Part shown: positions 7,170 through 15,881 of the stretch, in pieces
How positions within the stretch are numbered: position 1 is the stretch's first letter
How the letters are laid out: each line of letters opens with the position of its first letter
NCBI GenBank assembly: GCA_009839425.1
Contig: VXPS01000264.1
Location: 1 to 38,118 of the forward strand
DNA length: 38,118 nt
Direction of reading: 5' to 3'
From: Chloroflexota bacterium
GTDB lineage: Bacteria > Chloroflexota > UBA11872
The notes under the pieces: model-generated
The model's database searches: none
Seen by the model: only the letters and a program-made list of their open reading frames with translations
Told to the model about the DNA's origin: nothing
Translations under genes and position numbers: made by a program

Positions 7170-10032
7170 GCGCAAGCCTAGTCGCCTGATCGCGCGTCCG
7201 CGCAAGCGCGGCGGCCGTATCTGGTTGTGGCTGAGCCTTGCCGCCACCGGGCTAGCCAGCGTCGCCGCCGTCCTGGTGGCCGCGGTCATCGCCACCGGCG
7301 CCGCCGTGGCTATCGCGCTGAACGTCGCCGCCACATTCCTGACGGACCTGCCGCCGGTCGATGAGATCGCCACGGTCGGCGGCGAACTTTTCCAGACCAC
7401 TACGATCCACGACCGGCGTGGCCGGCCGCTTGGCGAGCTGCTGGGCGAGGGCCGCCGCCGGGTGGTGCCGCCCGAGGACATCCCGCAGGTGGTCAAGATC
7501 GCCGTGGTCGCGGCCGAGGACGCCACCTTCTACGACAACCCCGGCGTAGAGATTCGCGCGATCGCCCGCGCGCTCTGGAATAACTGGCGGGGCGGCGAGG
7601 TCGTGTCCGGCGCCAGCACTATCACCCAGCAGCTCGTCAAGAACGCCCTGCTCACGCCCGAAGAGACCTACGAACGCAAGCTGCGCGAGGCCGTGCTGGC
7701 CTGGCAGATCAGCCAACGGTTCTCCAAGGACGAGATTCTTGGTCTGTACCTGAACCAGAACCACTACGGCGGCCTGACCTACGGGGTGGCCGCTGCGGCC
7801 GAGACCTACTTCGACAAGGATCTGGTCGACGTAACGCTGGCCGAGGCCGCCATGCTGGTGGGCCTGCTACCTGCGCCATCGCTGCACAACCCGCACGTGG
7901 ACCCGCAGGCCGCTCGGCGCGAGCAGCTGCGGGTGCTGGCGGCCATAGCTCGCCACGGACTGGCGCCGGCGGGGGCCGTGGTGGCGGCTCGGGAGGAGGA
8001 GGTGCAGATCGCGCCGCCGCTGGAGACGAGTTCCCCGGCGCCGCATTTCCTGGACTACGTGGTGCGCGACCTGCAGGACCGCTACGGCCCGGAGATCAGC
8101 CGCCAGGGCTGGGAGATCACCACGACGTTGGACCTGGATCTGCAGGCCGCGGCCGACGCCGCGGTCCGCGAACACGTGGCGACCCTGGCCGACCGCGAGG
8201 TCACCAACGGGGCGCTGGTCGCCATCCGCCCGGCCACCGGGGAGATCCTGGCGATGGTCGGCAGCCTGGACTTCAACGACGAGGCCATCGACGGCCAGGT
8301 CAACGTGACCACATCGCTGCGGCAGCCGGGATCGGCGTTCAAGATGCTCACGTACGCCAGCGCGCTGGAGCAGGGCTACAGCCCGGCCACCATGCTGCTG
8401 GATATTCCGACCACGGTGCCCATCGCCGGCCAGGAGCCGTACCGGCCGCGCAATTACGATCGGAAGTTTCGCGGCCCGGTGAGCCTGCGCACCGCCCTGG
8501 GCAGTTCGCTCAACATTCCGGCCGTGCGCACGCAACTGTTCGCCGGCATCGACGCGACGCTGGACGTCGCGGATCGGCTTGGCATCACAACGCTCACGGA
8601 CCGATCACGCATCGGCCCGGCGGTAGCCCTGGGCTCCAACGAGGTGCGGCTGCTTGAACTGACCGGCGCGTACGCCTCCGTGGCCGCTGGCGGCCGACGG
8701 GTGACGCCTTCGGCAGTGTTGTGCATCCGCGATGCCCGCGGGCTGATCGTGGAGCAACTGGGCGACGGCTGCTCGCTGGCCGACGACGGGTCGCCGTTCG
8801 CGCTAGCGCGGGTACCGCTCAGCGCGCGTGTGCTTGCGCCGGATGTTTCGTACCTGATGACGTCAATCCATTCCGATCGGGCCGCCCGGGAAGTCGGCTT
8901 CGGGCAGGTTCGCGAACTGCTGGACCTGGCCGACCGCCCGGCCGCCGTCAAGACCGGGACCACCGAGAACACGCGCGACGCGCTGACGGTGGGCTTTACG
9001 CCGCAACTGGCCGCCGGCGTATGGGTGGGGAACGCCGACGGCACGCCGATGGACGATGTGACCGGCGCCCGCGGCGCCGGGCCGATCTGGCGGCGCTTCA
9101 TGGATCACGCGCATTCCGGCCTGGACATCGTCGACTGGCCGCGTCCACCCACCGTGATCGAGCAGGAAGTCGACGCGCTGTCCGGGCTGTTGCCCTCGCC
9201 GTTCACACCGGAGACCCGCATGGAGGAGTTCGCGCCGGGAACGGTTCCAACGCAGCGCGACGTCATCCACCAGCCGTTTCGCATCCACGTCCCCACCGGC
9301 CTCCTGGCAACACCGGACTCGCCACCCGAGGAGGTGGAAGAACAGGTATTTGTCGTGCTTCCGACCGAGGCGGAGGCCTGGCAGCGCGGGGTGGACGAGG
9401 ACTCGCGGTTCCGGCTCCCGCCCGACGCTTTTGCAGGGGGCGCCGGATCTGCCGTGGCGACGGCCGAAGGGGTTGGCGCCCACATCAGGGCGCCGGCGGA
9501 AGGCCAGGCCGTCCGAACCATCATGGAAATCTTCGGCACGGCCACGATCGGCGGATTCGTCGCATCCGAGCTGCACTACGGGGTTGGGCCCGCGCCGGGC
9601 GCCTGGACACGGATTGGCTCGCCGGCGGACGCGCCCCGGACGGAGCAACAGCTTGAGGCGGTCGATACCATCCAACTGCCCGACGGCATGTACACGTTGC
9701 GACTGACGGTTCGGGCGGCCGACGGGGGCGCGGAGATTGCGTACCGGCGATTCCTGGTGGACAACACGCCGCCGGTCGTGGAGGTGGTGGGCTTGGGCGC
9801 CGAGACCAGCGCGGCCGCCGGAACGGTGCCCCTGGGGGCCGAGGTGGAAGATGCCGGCGGCGTAGCCAGGGTGGAGTTCTACGTCAACGGCGAATCGGTG
9901 GGGGTCGCCCGGTTCGCGCCCTACCAAGTGGCGTGGTCCAGCGAGCCGGGGGAGCACGAGGTGGTGGCGATCGCGACCGACCGGGCCGGCAACACCGCGA
10001 CCTCGGAGCCCGTGACGTTTCGAGCCGGCTGA
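7168..10032 (+). CDS. Bifunctional penicillin-binding protein 1A (GT51 transglycosylase + transpeptidase) with C-terminal Ig-like domain
   Basis: EDATFYDNPGVEIRAIARALW, GASTITQQLVKN, QPGSAFKMLTYASALEQGY (SxxK), GSSLNIPA, KTGTT; C-terminal VEVVGLGAETSAAAGTVPLGAEVEDAGGVARVEFYVNG. Confidence 0.93.
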   Translation: MRKPSRLIARPRKRGGRIWLWLSLAATGLASVAAVLVAAVIATGAAVAIALNVAATFLTDLPPVDEIATVGGELFQTTTIHDRRGRPLGELLGEGRRRVVPPEDIPQVVKIAVVAAEDATFYDNPGVEIRAIARALWNNWRGGEVVSGASTITQQLVKNALLTPEETYERKLREAVLAWQISQRFSKDEILGLYLNQNHYGGLTYGVAAAAETYFDKDLVDVTLAEAAMLVGLLPAPSLHNPHVDPQAARREQLRVLAAIARHGLAPAGAVVAAREEEVQIAPPLETSSPAPHFLDYVVRDLQDRYGPEISRQGWEITTTLDLDLQAAADAAVREHVATLADREVTNGALVAIRPATGEILAMVGSLDFNDEAIDGQVNVTTSLRQPGSAFKMLTYASALEQGYSPATMLLDIPTTVPIAGQEPYRPRNYDRKFRGPVSLRTALGSSLNIPAVRTQLFAGIDATLDVADRLGITTLTDRSRIGPAVALGSNEVRLLELTGAYASVAAGGRRVTPSAVLCIRDARGLIVEQLGDGCSLADDGSPFALARVPLSARVLAPDVSYLMTSIHSDRAAREVGFGQVRELLDLADRPAAVKTGTTENTRDALTVGFTPQLAAGVWVGNADGTPMDDVTGARGAGPIWRRFMDHAHSGLDIVDWPRPPTVIEQEVDALSGLLPSPFTPETRMEEFAPGTVPTQRDVIHQPFRIHVPTGLLATPDSPPEEVEEQVFVVLPTEAEAWQRGVDEDSRFRLPPDAFAGGAGSAVATAEGVGAHIRAPAEGQAVRTIMEIFGTATIGGFVASELHYGVGPAPGAWTRIGSPADAPRTEQQLEAVDTIQLPDGMYTLRLTVRAADGGAEIAYRRFLVDNTPPVVEVVGLGAETSAAAGTVPLGAEVEDAGGVARVEFYVNGESVGVARFAPYQVAWSSEPGEHEVVAIATDRAGNTATSEPVTFRAG

Positions 10033-10214
10033 GGGGTGGCGCTTCGCCGCATTCAGCGGTCGGGTTCCGCGTGTACAATGCGGCTACGTTCTCGTCTGTA
10101 GCGCGCGTTCTTGGGCCCCAGGCGTATTAGGGGAGGCTCCGTGGCGCGAGACCGCCGGCAGTTGTTGACCTGGGGGCGCCATAAGCCCGGCGGCCCTGGA
10201 GATAGGGGGCCGCG

Positions 10215-11204
10215 GTGAGGAGCCTGCGACAGTACCGACTGTTCGTCACGCTTCTGGTTCTGCCGGTACTTGCCATCGTGCTGATCGTGGTGCTGGTCAT
10301 GGCCTTGACCGGCGGCGGTGAGGAAGAGTCGACCGCGGGGGCCACCCCAACCGCGACGCCCACCGCTGTGGCCGGAGGTCTACCGTCAACCCCCTCGGCC
10401 ATAGGCGTGACCCCCGTGGCGCCGCCGATCACCGTGGCGCCAACCCAGCCGCCAGTGCCCGAGCCAACGCCGCCCGCCACGCCCACGCCCACCGAGCCGC
10501 CGGTTCCCACGCCCACACCCACACCGGAAGGCCCGATCGAATACGCGGTGCAGGAGGGCGACACGCTGTTCTCCATCGCCTCGGCGTATGGCGTGAGCGT
10601 TGCCGATGTCGTCGACTTCAATGACCTGCCGGACGAGAACTTCATCTTCGTCGGCCAGGTGCTCGAGATTCCGACGGACCCGGCCCAGGTCATCGAGCGG
10701 CGCGAATCGCGGCCCGTGGCTACGACAGCCGTGGTGGTGCCCAGCGACGGGCTGAACGTGCGCTCGGCGCCCAGCACCGAGACCGGCGAGATCCAGTACG
10801 TCGCGCCCGGCGGCAGCGAGCTCGCGCTTACCGGAGTCATCGAAGTGATCGACGGGATTGAGTGGCGCGAAGTTGATGACGGCAACTGGGTGCAGGCGCA
10901 GTACCTGGAGATCGGCGTCCGGGCCGCTCCAACGGCCGCCCCGGCCGAAACGGCCGCACCTCAGCCCACGCCGGCGCCGGCCGCCACCCAGGCGCCCGCG
11001 GGCGAAACCGTGCGCGCCACCGTGGTTCCAACGGCCGGCCTGAACGTGCGCGTGTCCGCCGACCCCAACGCCTCGGTGGCCTACGTCGCGCCTGGCGCGT
11101 CGGAAGTTGAGCTCACCGGGGAGACCCAGATCGTCAACGGCGTCACCTGGTGGCGGCTGACCGACGGCAACTGGGTCCAGGGCCAGTTCCTGAAGTTCGG
11201 CTAG
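10215..11204 (+). CDS. Membrane-anchored protein with LysM domain and two SH3-like (SH3b) domains
   Basis: N-terminal TM, Pro/Thr linker, LysM YAVQEGDTLFSIASAYGVSVADVVDFNDL..GQVLEIP, two SH3b repeats (GLNVRSAPSTETGE..GNWVQAQYLEI / GLNVRVSADPNASV..GNWVQGQFLKF). Confidence 0.88.
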   Translation: MRSLRQYRLFVTLLVLPVLAIVLIVVLVMALTGGGEEESTAGATPTATPTAVAGGLPSTPSAIGVTPVAPPITVAPTQPPVPEPTPPATPTPTEPPVPTPTPTPEGPIEYAVQEGDTLFSIASAYGVSVADVVDFNDLPDENFIFVGQVLEIPTDPAQVIERRESRPVATTAVVVPSDGLNVRSAPSTETGEIQYVAPGGSELALTGVIEVIDGIEWREVDDGNWVQAQYLEIGVRAAPTAAPAETAAPQPTPAPAATQAPAGETVRATVVPTAGLNVRVSADPNASVAYVAPGASEVELTGETQIVNGVTWWRLTDGNWVQGQFLKFG

Positions 11205-11219
11205 CCCAACAGTCTGTTC

Positions 11220-11254
11220 AAAAGGGGGCGCTCCTCAGGGGGCGCCCCTTTTTT
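11220..11254 (+). terminator. Rho-independent terminator
   Basis: aaaagggggcgctcctcagggggcgccccttttttg: GC stem followed by T6, 16 nt after the stop of the LysM/SH3 gene. Confidence 0.85.
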
Positions 11255-11263
11255 GCTACGTCC

Positions 11264-12304
11264 TCAGGAAACGGCCGGACTGCCCGGCGCCAGCCAGCGG
11301 TCCATGAAGTCGAGCGAGGCCTCGGCGCGGTACTCGTGGCCGCCGTCGAATTCGTCGCGCTCCAGCCGCTCCGGCACGCCCGCCGCCGCATAAATCGCGG
11401 CCACGCGCGCGTGCGCGTCGCGCGAGGCGGCAATCGGGAAGCCGCGGTCAGCGCGACCGGCCTCGATCAGCAATGGCCGCGGCGCGATCAGCCCGTGGAG
11501 ATCCGGGACGTCGGCATAGGCGTAGATTCCCGGGAGAAACTGCGAGCCGCAGAAGTTCCCGGTGTCCAGCGCGTAGGCCCGGAACGTGGTGAGGTAGCCG
11601 CTCACCACCGCCGCTCGGATTCGCGTGTCCAGCGCGCCCAGGTACATGGTGCGCGTGCCGCCGAACGAGAGGCCTGCGCAGCCCAGCCGTCCGGCGTCCA
11701 CCTCCGGTAGCGCGGCCAGGATGTCGAGGGCCCGCTTGTCGTCCTGGATGTTCAGCGCCATCAGGTTGATGCCGAACAGCAGGGCGCGCATGAAGTTGAT
11801 GTTGCAGCCGTCGCGCTGCCCGTAGCGGCGGAATCCCTCGGCGCGCTCGCCAAAGCCGATCGCGTCGGGGGCCAGCACCACGTGCCCCCGCTCGGCATAG
11901 CGCCGCGCGAAGCTCCGATAGATATTGCCGGGGTCGTCGTCACGGGCGACGAGCGGGTCCTTGCCGTCCCCGTGGCCGTGCAGCGCCAGGATTCCGGCCG
12001 CTGGCCGCTCGGGCGACGCGGTGTTCGGAATCAGCAGCCAGGCCGGAACCCAGACGTCGGGAGCGGTCTCGTATACCAGCTTGTGCTGCACGTAGGCGCC
12101 ACAGTCCGTGGATTCCAGGATCTCCGGTTCCGCCCCTGTCAGCGCGGGCAGGTCGCCCAGCAGCGACTCCACCCGCTCGAGCAAAGCCGCCCGCCAGGCG
12201 CCGAAGTCCATGCCCGGGTGAAACGCCAACGAGGGTTCCCGCGCCTCGTCGATCCCGTCGATGAACCGGTCGAAGTCGTACGCGGGCGGATTCAGAGCCG
12301 TCAC
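11264..12304 (-). CDS. Alpha/beta hydrolase (dienelactone hydrolase / acetyl-xylan-esterase-like)
   Basis: GILALHGHGDGKDPL, VLAPDAIGFGERAEG, nucleophile elbow GLSFGGTRTMYL; GTG start overlaps the upstream stop (GTGA). Confidence 0.75.
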   Translation of the reverse strand: MTALNPPAYDFDRFIDGIDEAREPSLAFHPGMDFGAWRAALLERVESLLGDLPALTGAEPEILESTDCGAYVQHKLVYETAPDVWVPAWLLIPNTASPERPAAGILALHGHGDGKDPLVARDDDPGNIYRSFARRYAERGHVVLAPDAIGFGERAEGFRRYGQRDGCNINFMRALLFGINLMALNIQDDKRALDILAALPEVDAGRLGCAGLSFGGTRTMYLGALDTRIRAAVVSGYLTTFRAYALDTGNFCGSQFLPGIYAYADVPDLHGLIAPRPLLIEAGRADRGFPIAASRDAHARVAAIYAAAGVPERLERDEFDGGHEYRAEASLDFMDRWLAPGSPAVS

Positions 12305-13086
12305 GACGCCGGAACGCGGGCCCGCAAGTAGTCCAGGGCGGGCCCGGCCTGGGCCGCGAAGTCGGTGAACCGCTTGCCGTTGTCCTCCACGCTCATCCGA
12401 AGGTCATAGCCTGTGGCCAGCAGGGCGTCGAGAAAGTCGTCAAACCCGGGATCCGTCGGCTGCTCCGGCGCGCCGGGGATGGGAGGCACGGGTACGTGAA
12501 TGTGGCGCAGGCGCGGCGCGACTTCGGCCAGCGTCTCCAGCGGCTCGTCGTTGTGAAACACGTGGAACCAGTCGGCCAGCGTCCACACGCGCGGATGTCC
12601 GCTTTGCCGGGCGGCCACGAAGCCTTCGACGATCGTGTTGATGGTGTCGCAGACATCCCGCCACAGCGGTTCGATCACCAGGTCCATGTCGTGATCGGCC
12701 GCGATGCCGCCGGCCAGCAGCAGAAAGTCCTGCAACTGCCCCGGCACCAGGTGGTGGTCGAATCCCGGCGGCGTGGAACGAGCGCCGCCGCTCCCGAACA
12801 CCACCAGCTTCGTGCCCAGGTCGCGCATGCGGCCCATGGCCGTGGTCACGTAGGCGTGCAGGCCCTCCAGGTCGCGGTCGGGACCCACCACGGGGTGGTG
12901 CGGGGGGATGAACACGTTCAGGGCTTCGGGAGGCAGGCCGGCGTCCTCGATCTGTCGCTTGATCGGGGCGTACACGGTCTCGTCGTCGTCGGGCCGCAGG
13001 TCCACGACGCGCAGCTCGGCGTAGTCGTAGCCGGCCGCTCGCATGGCCGGCATGTTCTCGATAGGTCCGCAGCAGCCGAATCGCAT
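12301..13086 (-). CDS. Sugar phosphate isomerase/epimerase (xylose-isomerase-like TIM barrel)
   Basis: MRFGCCGPIENMPAMRAAGYDYAELRV, VIEPLWRDVCDTINTIVEGFVAA, LRHIHVPVPP, LRMSVEDNGKRF. Confidence 0.75.
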   Translation of the reverse strand: MRFGCCGPIENMPAMRAAGYDYAELRVVDLRPDDDETVYAPIKRQIEDAGLPPEALNVFIPPHHPVVGPDRDLEGLHAYVTTAMGRMRDLGTKLVVFGSGGARSTPPGFDHHLVPGQLQDFLLLAGGIAADHDMDLVIEPLWRDVCDTINTIVEGFVAARQSGHPRVWTLADWFHVFHNDEPLETLAEVAPRLRHIHVPVPPIPGAPEQPTDPGFDDFLDALLATGYDLRMSVEDNGKRFTDFAAQAGPALDYLRARVPAS

Positions 13087-13163
13087 AAGGCGCGTATCCG
13101 TTCTCAGGCCGGGCTGCCCGGCATGGTACGCGAGCGCCCGTCCAGACCCGGGGCAACGGCCGA

Positions 13164-13844
13164 ATGACCTACGACGACCAAAGCGAACTGCTGGAGGTCG
13201 TAACGCCCGACGGCCGCTCGACCGGACGCCTGCTGCCGCGACTGCAGATTCACCGCGAGGGCCACTGGCACCTCACGCGCACGGTCTGGGTGGTCCTGAC
13301 CGGCGAGCCAAACGGCCCCGGCCTGGTGCTCCAGCAACGCGGGTTGACCAAGGACACCTGGGGCGGTCTGCTGGACGTCAGCAGCGCCGGCCACCTGGCG
13401 CCCGACGATCCGGATCCGTGGCGCGAGCTGGAGGAGGAGCTGGGCGTGCGGCCAACCGAAGGGCCGCTCATCCAGCTTGGCACCCGGCGCGTCGAGGGCC
13501 TGCATGTCAAGGACGGTCTCGTTGACCGGGAACTGCAGGACCTCTGGCTCTGGCTGGCCCCGCTTGCCCTGGAGGATCTGCGTCCGCAGGCCGGTGAGAT
13601 CGAGGCTTTGCTCAGCTTGGATCTGAGCGTCGTGGCCGATCTGGAGAAAAGCGAGTCACGTACACCGGCACGACGGATGGACGCGGTAACGCGGGAGATC
13701 GCATCGGCCGTTGTCGTCTCGCCGGAGCTGACACCCGGCCTCGGCCCGTTCGCGGCGCACCTGGCCGAATTGGCCCGCCGTGCCCTGGATGGCGAGCGCG
13801 ACCTGCGCTACGACCGCAGACACGACCTCCGCGCCGAAACCTGA
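13164..13844 (+). CDS. Nudix hydrolase, isopentenyl-diphosphate isomerase-like subgroup
   Basis: HREGHWHLTRTVWVVL...GLVLQQRGLTKDTWGGLLDVSSAGHLAPDDPDPWRELEEELGV (Nudix-box-like). Confidence 0.78.
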   Translation: MTYDDQSELLEVVTPDGRSTGRLLPRLQIHREGHWHLTRTVWVVLTGEPNGPGLVLQQRGLTKDTWGGLLDVSSAGHLAPDDPDPWRELEEELGVRPTEGPLIQLGTRRVEGLHVKDGLVDRELQDLWLWLAPLALEDLRPQAGEIEALLSLDLSVVADLEKSESRTPARRMDAVTREIASAVVVSPELTPGLGPFAAHLAELARRALDGERDLRYDRRHDLRAET

Positions 13845-13875
13845 CGGGCCGGGCCGCTTTCCGCGACCCGGCCCG
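13845..13875. terminator. GC-rich hairpin between convergent genes, possible bidirectional terminator
   Basis: CGGGCCGGG-ccgctttccgcga-CCCGGCCCG, perfect 9-bp stem between stops at 13844 (+) and 13903 (-); no strong T tract. Confidence 0.4.
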
Positions 13876-13902
13876 CTGGGGGAGGGAGGGGATGTGGATT
13901 GG

Positions 13903-14841
13903 CTAATTGATGGTGATGTCGCTCACGCCGGCTTCGATCTTGATCGTCACGCGGTTGGCGGCGCTCTCGAAGTCCGGAGAGACGTAACGGTCGCCCTGCT
14001 TCGGGAACCGCGACTCGTCGATATTCAAGCTTGAAATCCCGCCGTCGAAGTCGATTCGCGCCGCAACGCCGGCCGGAACCGTGATGTCCAGGTCCGCCGC
14101 GCCGATGTTGAACTCAGCGGCTGTTCGTCCCGCGTTGGCCGGCAACACCACGTCAATGTCCGCGGCGCCCCCGTCAACGTTCAGGCTCTGCACATTCAAC
14201 TCCCGCAGGTCGAGATCGAGGTCCGATGCTCCCGTCTCTATACGGATATCGGTAGGAATGCCCTCGGCGTGACGCAGAATCCAGCGTCCTTCCGATGAAC
14301 GTGAGCGGCGCGGCGGAAACTCGAAGTTCCACTCCGTGTTGAGCCGCACGTCCACCGTCTGTCGACCATTCGACGACCGAACGCTCACGCGCTGGTCCGT
14401 CACTTCGGCTACGGACCCCTGGGATCCGCCGGACAAGAGCAGGCCCGCCGGGGCGCCGCCCGTGAGCGAAAGATCGCCGGCCGCCACGGTCAGGTTCAGG
14501 CGCGCCGACTGCGCGCCGTCGCTCTTCACCGAGATCGACTCGCTGCTGATGGTGAGGCCTCGCGGCGACCCGGGGTCGGCCACCGCCAGCACCCAGGCCG
14601 CGACCAGTGACCCCGTGACCACGGCAAGCGCGGCCACCGAGCCCAGCCAGGCGCCCTTCCGCGACAGCACCAGGTTCACGCCCACGGCCACCAGCAGCAG
14701 GGGCCAAAGGGTCCAGAACTCGCCCCAGAAACCGTCCGGCAGCACATTGAAGTTCCAGAGCAGACCGAATACGCCCAGCAGGATCAGGACGCCGGCGAAA
14801 CCGAAGCCCGACTGCCGGGCCAGGGTTCGTGAGTCGTTCAT
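13903..14841 (-). CDS. LiaF/toastrack-like envelope-stress protein (N-terminal LiaI-LiaF-type TM region), paralogue A
   Basis: MNDSRTLARQSGFGFAGVLILLGVFGLLWNFNVLPDGFWGEFWTLWPLLLVAVGVNLVLSRKG; C-terminal beta-rich IETGASDLDLDLRELNVQSLNVDGGAADIDVVLP; start at ATG 14841 rather than the ORF start at 14913. Confidence 0.75.
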   Translation of the reverse strand: MNDSRTLARQSGFGFAGVLILLGVFGLLWNFNVLPDGFWGEFWTLWPLLLVAVGVNLVLSRKGAWLGSVAALAVVTGSLVAAWVLAVADPGSPRGLTISSESISVKSDGAQSARLNLTVAAGDLSLTGGAPAGLLLSGGSQGSVAEVTDQRVSVRSSNGRQTVDVRLNTEWNFEFPPRRSRSSEGRWILRHAEGIPTDIRIETGASDLDLDLRELNVQSLNVDGGAADIDVVLPANAGRTAAEFNIGAADLDITVPAGVAARIDFDGGISSLNIDESRFPKQGDRYVSPDFESAANRVTIKIEAGVSDITIN

Positions 14842-15071
14842 GAGGACCTCCTGGCGTCGCTGAAGAAGCTGAAGATCATCACCAGGCCGATCCCGATCAG
14901 GATCACGGGCCACAGGTCGCCGAATTCGACCCAGCCGAGCTCATCCGCAAGGAAGACCGAGCCAACCAGGACCAGGGCCGTACCGCCGACTAGGGCGCCG
15001 TCCCCGCGTCGCCGTCGCCGTCGCTTGCGAGTGGGCGCCGCGCCGTCATGTGTGTCGTTGCGAGCCATCAC
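14838..15071 (-). CDS. Small DUF5668/LiaI-like membrane protein
   Basis: Basic N-terminus, then GTALVLVGSVFLADELGWVEFGDLWPVILIGIGLVMIF; 4-bp overlap with the downstream gene. Confidence 0.7.
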   Translation of the reverse strand: MMARNDTHDGAAPTRKRRRRRRGDGALVGGTALVLVGSVFLADELGWVEFGDLWPVILIGIGLVMIFSFFSDARRSS

Positions 15072-15077
15072 GCCCCC

Positions 15078-15737
15078 CTAACGCATCCGGCCGAGGATCA
15101 GCGCGCCGCCGATCCCGATCAGAATGAGGGGCCAGAACTGCCAGAAGCTGAGCCAGCTGAACTGGTCCACCAGGGCCAGCGCGCCGATCACGATCAGGAT
15201 GGCCCCGATCACGAAGGCGCCCTGGCCGCGTCGCCGCGCCGCGGCCCGCCGGTGGCGGGCACGCCGTCGCGAGCCCCGACGCTTGCGACGAGCCTCGCGC
15301 CTCCGCTCCCGCGGGGCTTGGGCTAACGGCGCGTCCGAGGCCGCCGTCGTCGAAGCGGCTGCGGCCGCTGCCGCGCTGCCCTCGGCCTTGGGCTCGGCCT
15401 TTTCGTCCTCCGCCTCCTCGCCCTTGTCGTCGGCCTGGTCTGCTTCCTCGCCGGCCGCTGCTTCGTCGGAGCGGTCGGCCGCGGCCTCCTCGTCTTGGTC
15501 TTCGTCCTCTTCGTATTCCTCCTCGTCGTCCTCATACTCGTCTTCGTCGTCGGGCGGCGACGGCATGATGATCGCCATCACGAAGTAGACGACGAGCAGC
15601 ACGCCGCCCGTGAAGACGGCGCCCAGGACCCAGAGCAGCCGGATGATGACCGGGTCAACGTCGAAGTACTCCGCCATCCCGCCGGCCACGCCGGTGAGCA
15701 TTCGGTCCGAGTGGCTGCGGGTCAGCCGGTTGTCCAT
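15078..15737 (-). CDS. pspC: PspC-domain protein with charged linker and C-terminal LiaI-like TM module
   Basis: RSHSDRMLTGVAGGMAEYFDVDPVIIRLLWVLGAVFTGGVLLVVYFVMAIIMP (PspC), then an acidic and a basic tract, then ALALVDQFSWLSFWQFWPLILIGIGGALI. Confidence 0.85.
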   Translation of the reverse strand: MDNRLTRSHSDRMLTGVAGGMAEYFDVDPVIIRLLWVLGAVFTGGVLLVVYFVMAIIMPSPPDDEDEYEDDEEEYEEDEDQDEEAAADRSDEAAAGEEADQADDKGEEAEDEKAEPKAEGSAAAAAAASTTAASDAPLAQAPRERRREARRKRRGSRRRARHRRAAARRRGQGAFVIGAILIVIGALALVDQFSWLSFWQFWPLILIGIGGALILGRMR

Positions 15738-15852
15738 GAAGGGCCTTTCCGCGGTTGTGTGTGTCGTGCATGGTCACGGTAAGCCGTGAGCGGCGCCCCG
15801 CCATCGCCCCAAGGCCGTAATTTTCGGCGCGGCGAATCGGCCAAAAGGACTA

Positions 15853-15875
15853 GGCCCGCCTGGCCGGGCGGGCGG
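15853..15875 (-). terminator. Possible terminator hairpin downstream of LiaF-like paralogue B
   Basis: gcccgcc-tggcc-gggcggg stem; on the minus strand a short T run (ccttttgg) follows. Confidence 0.35.
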
Positions 15876-15881
15876 TCGGAA

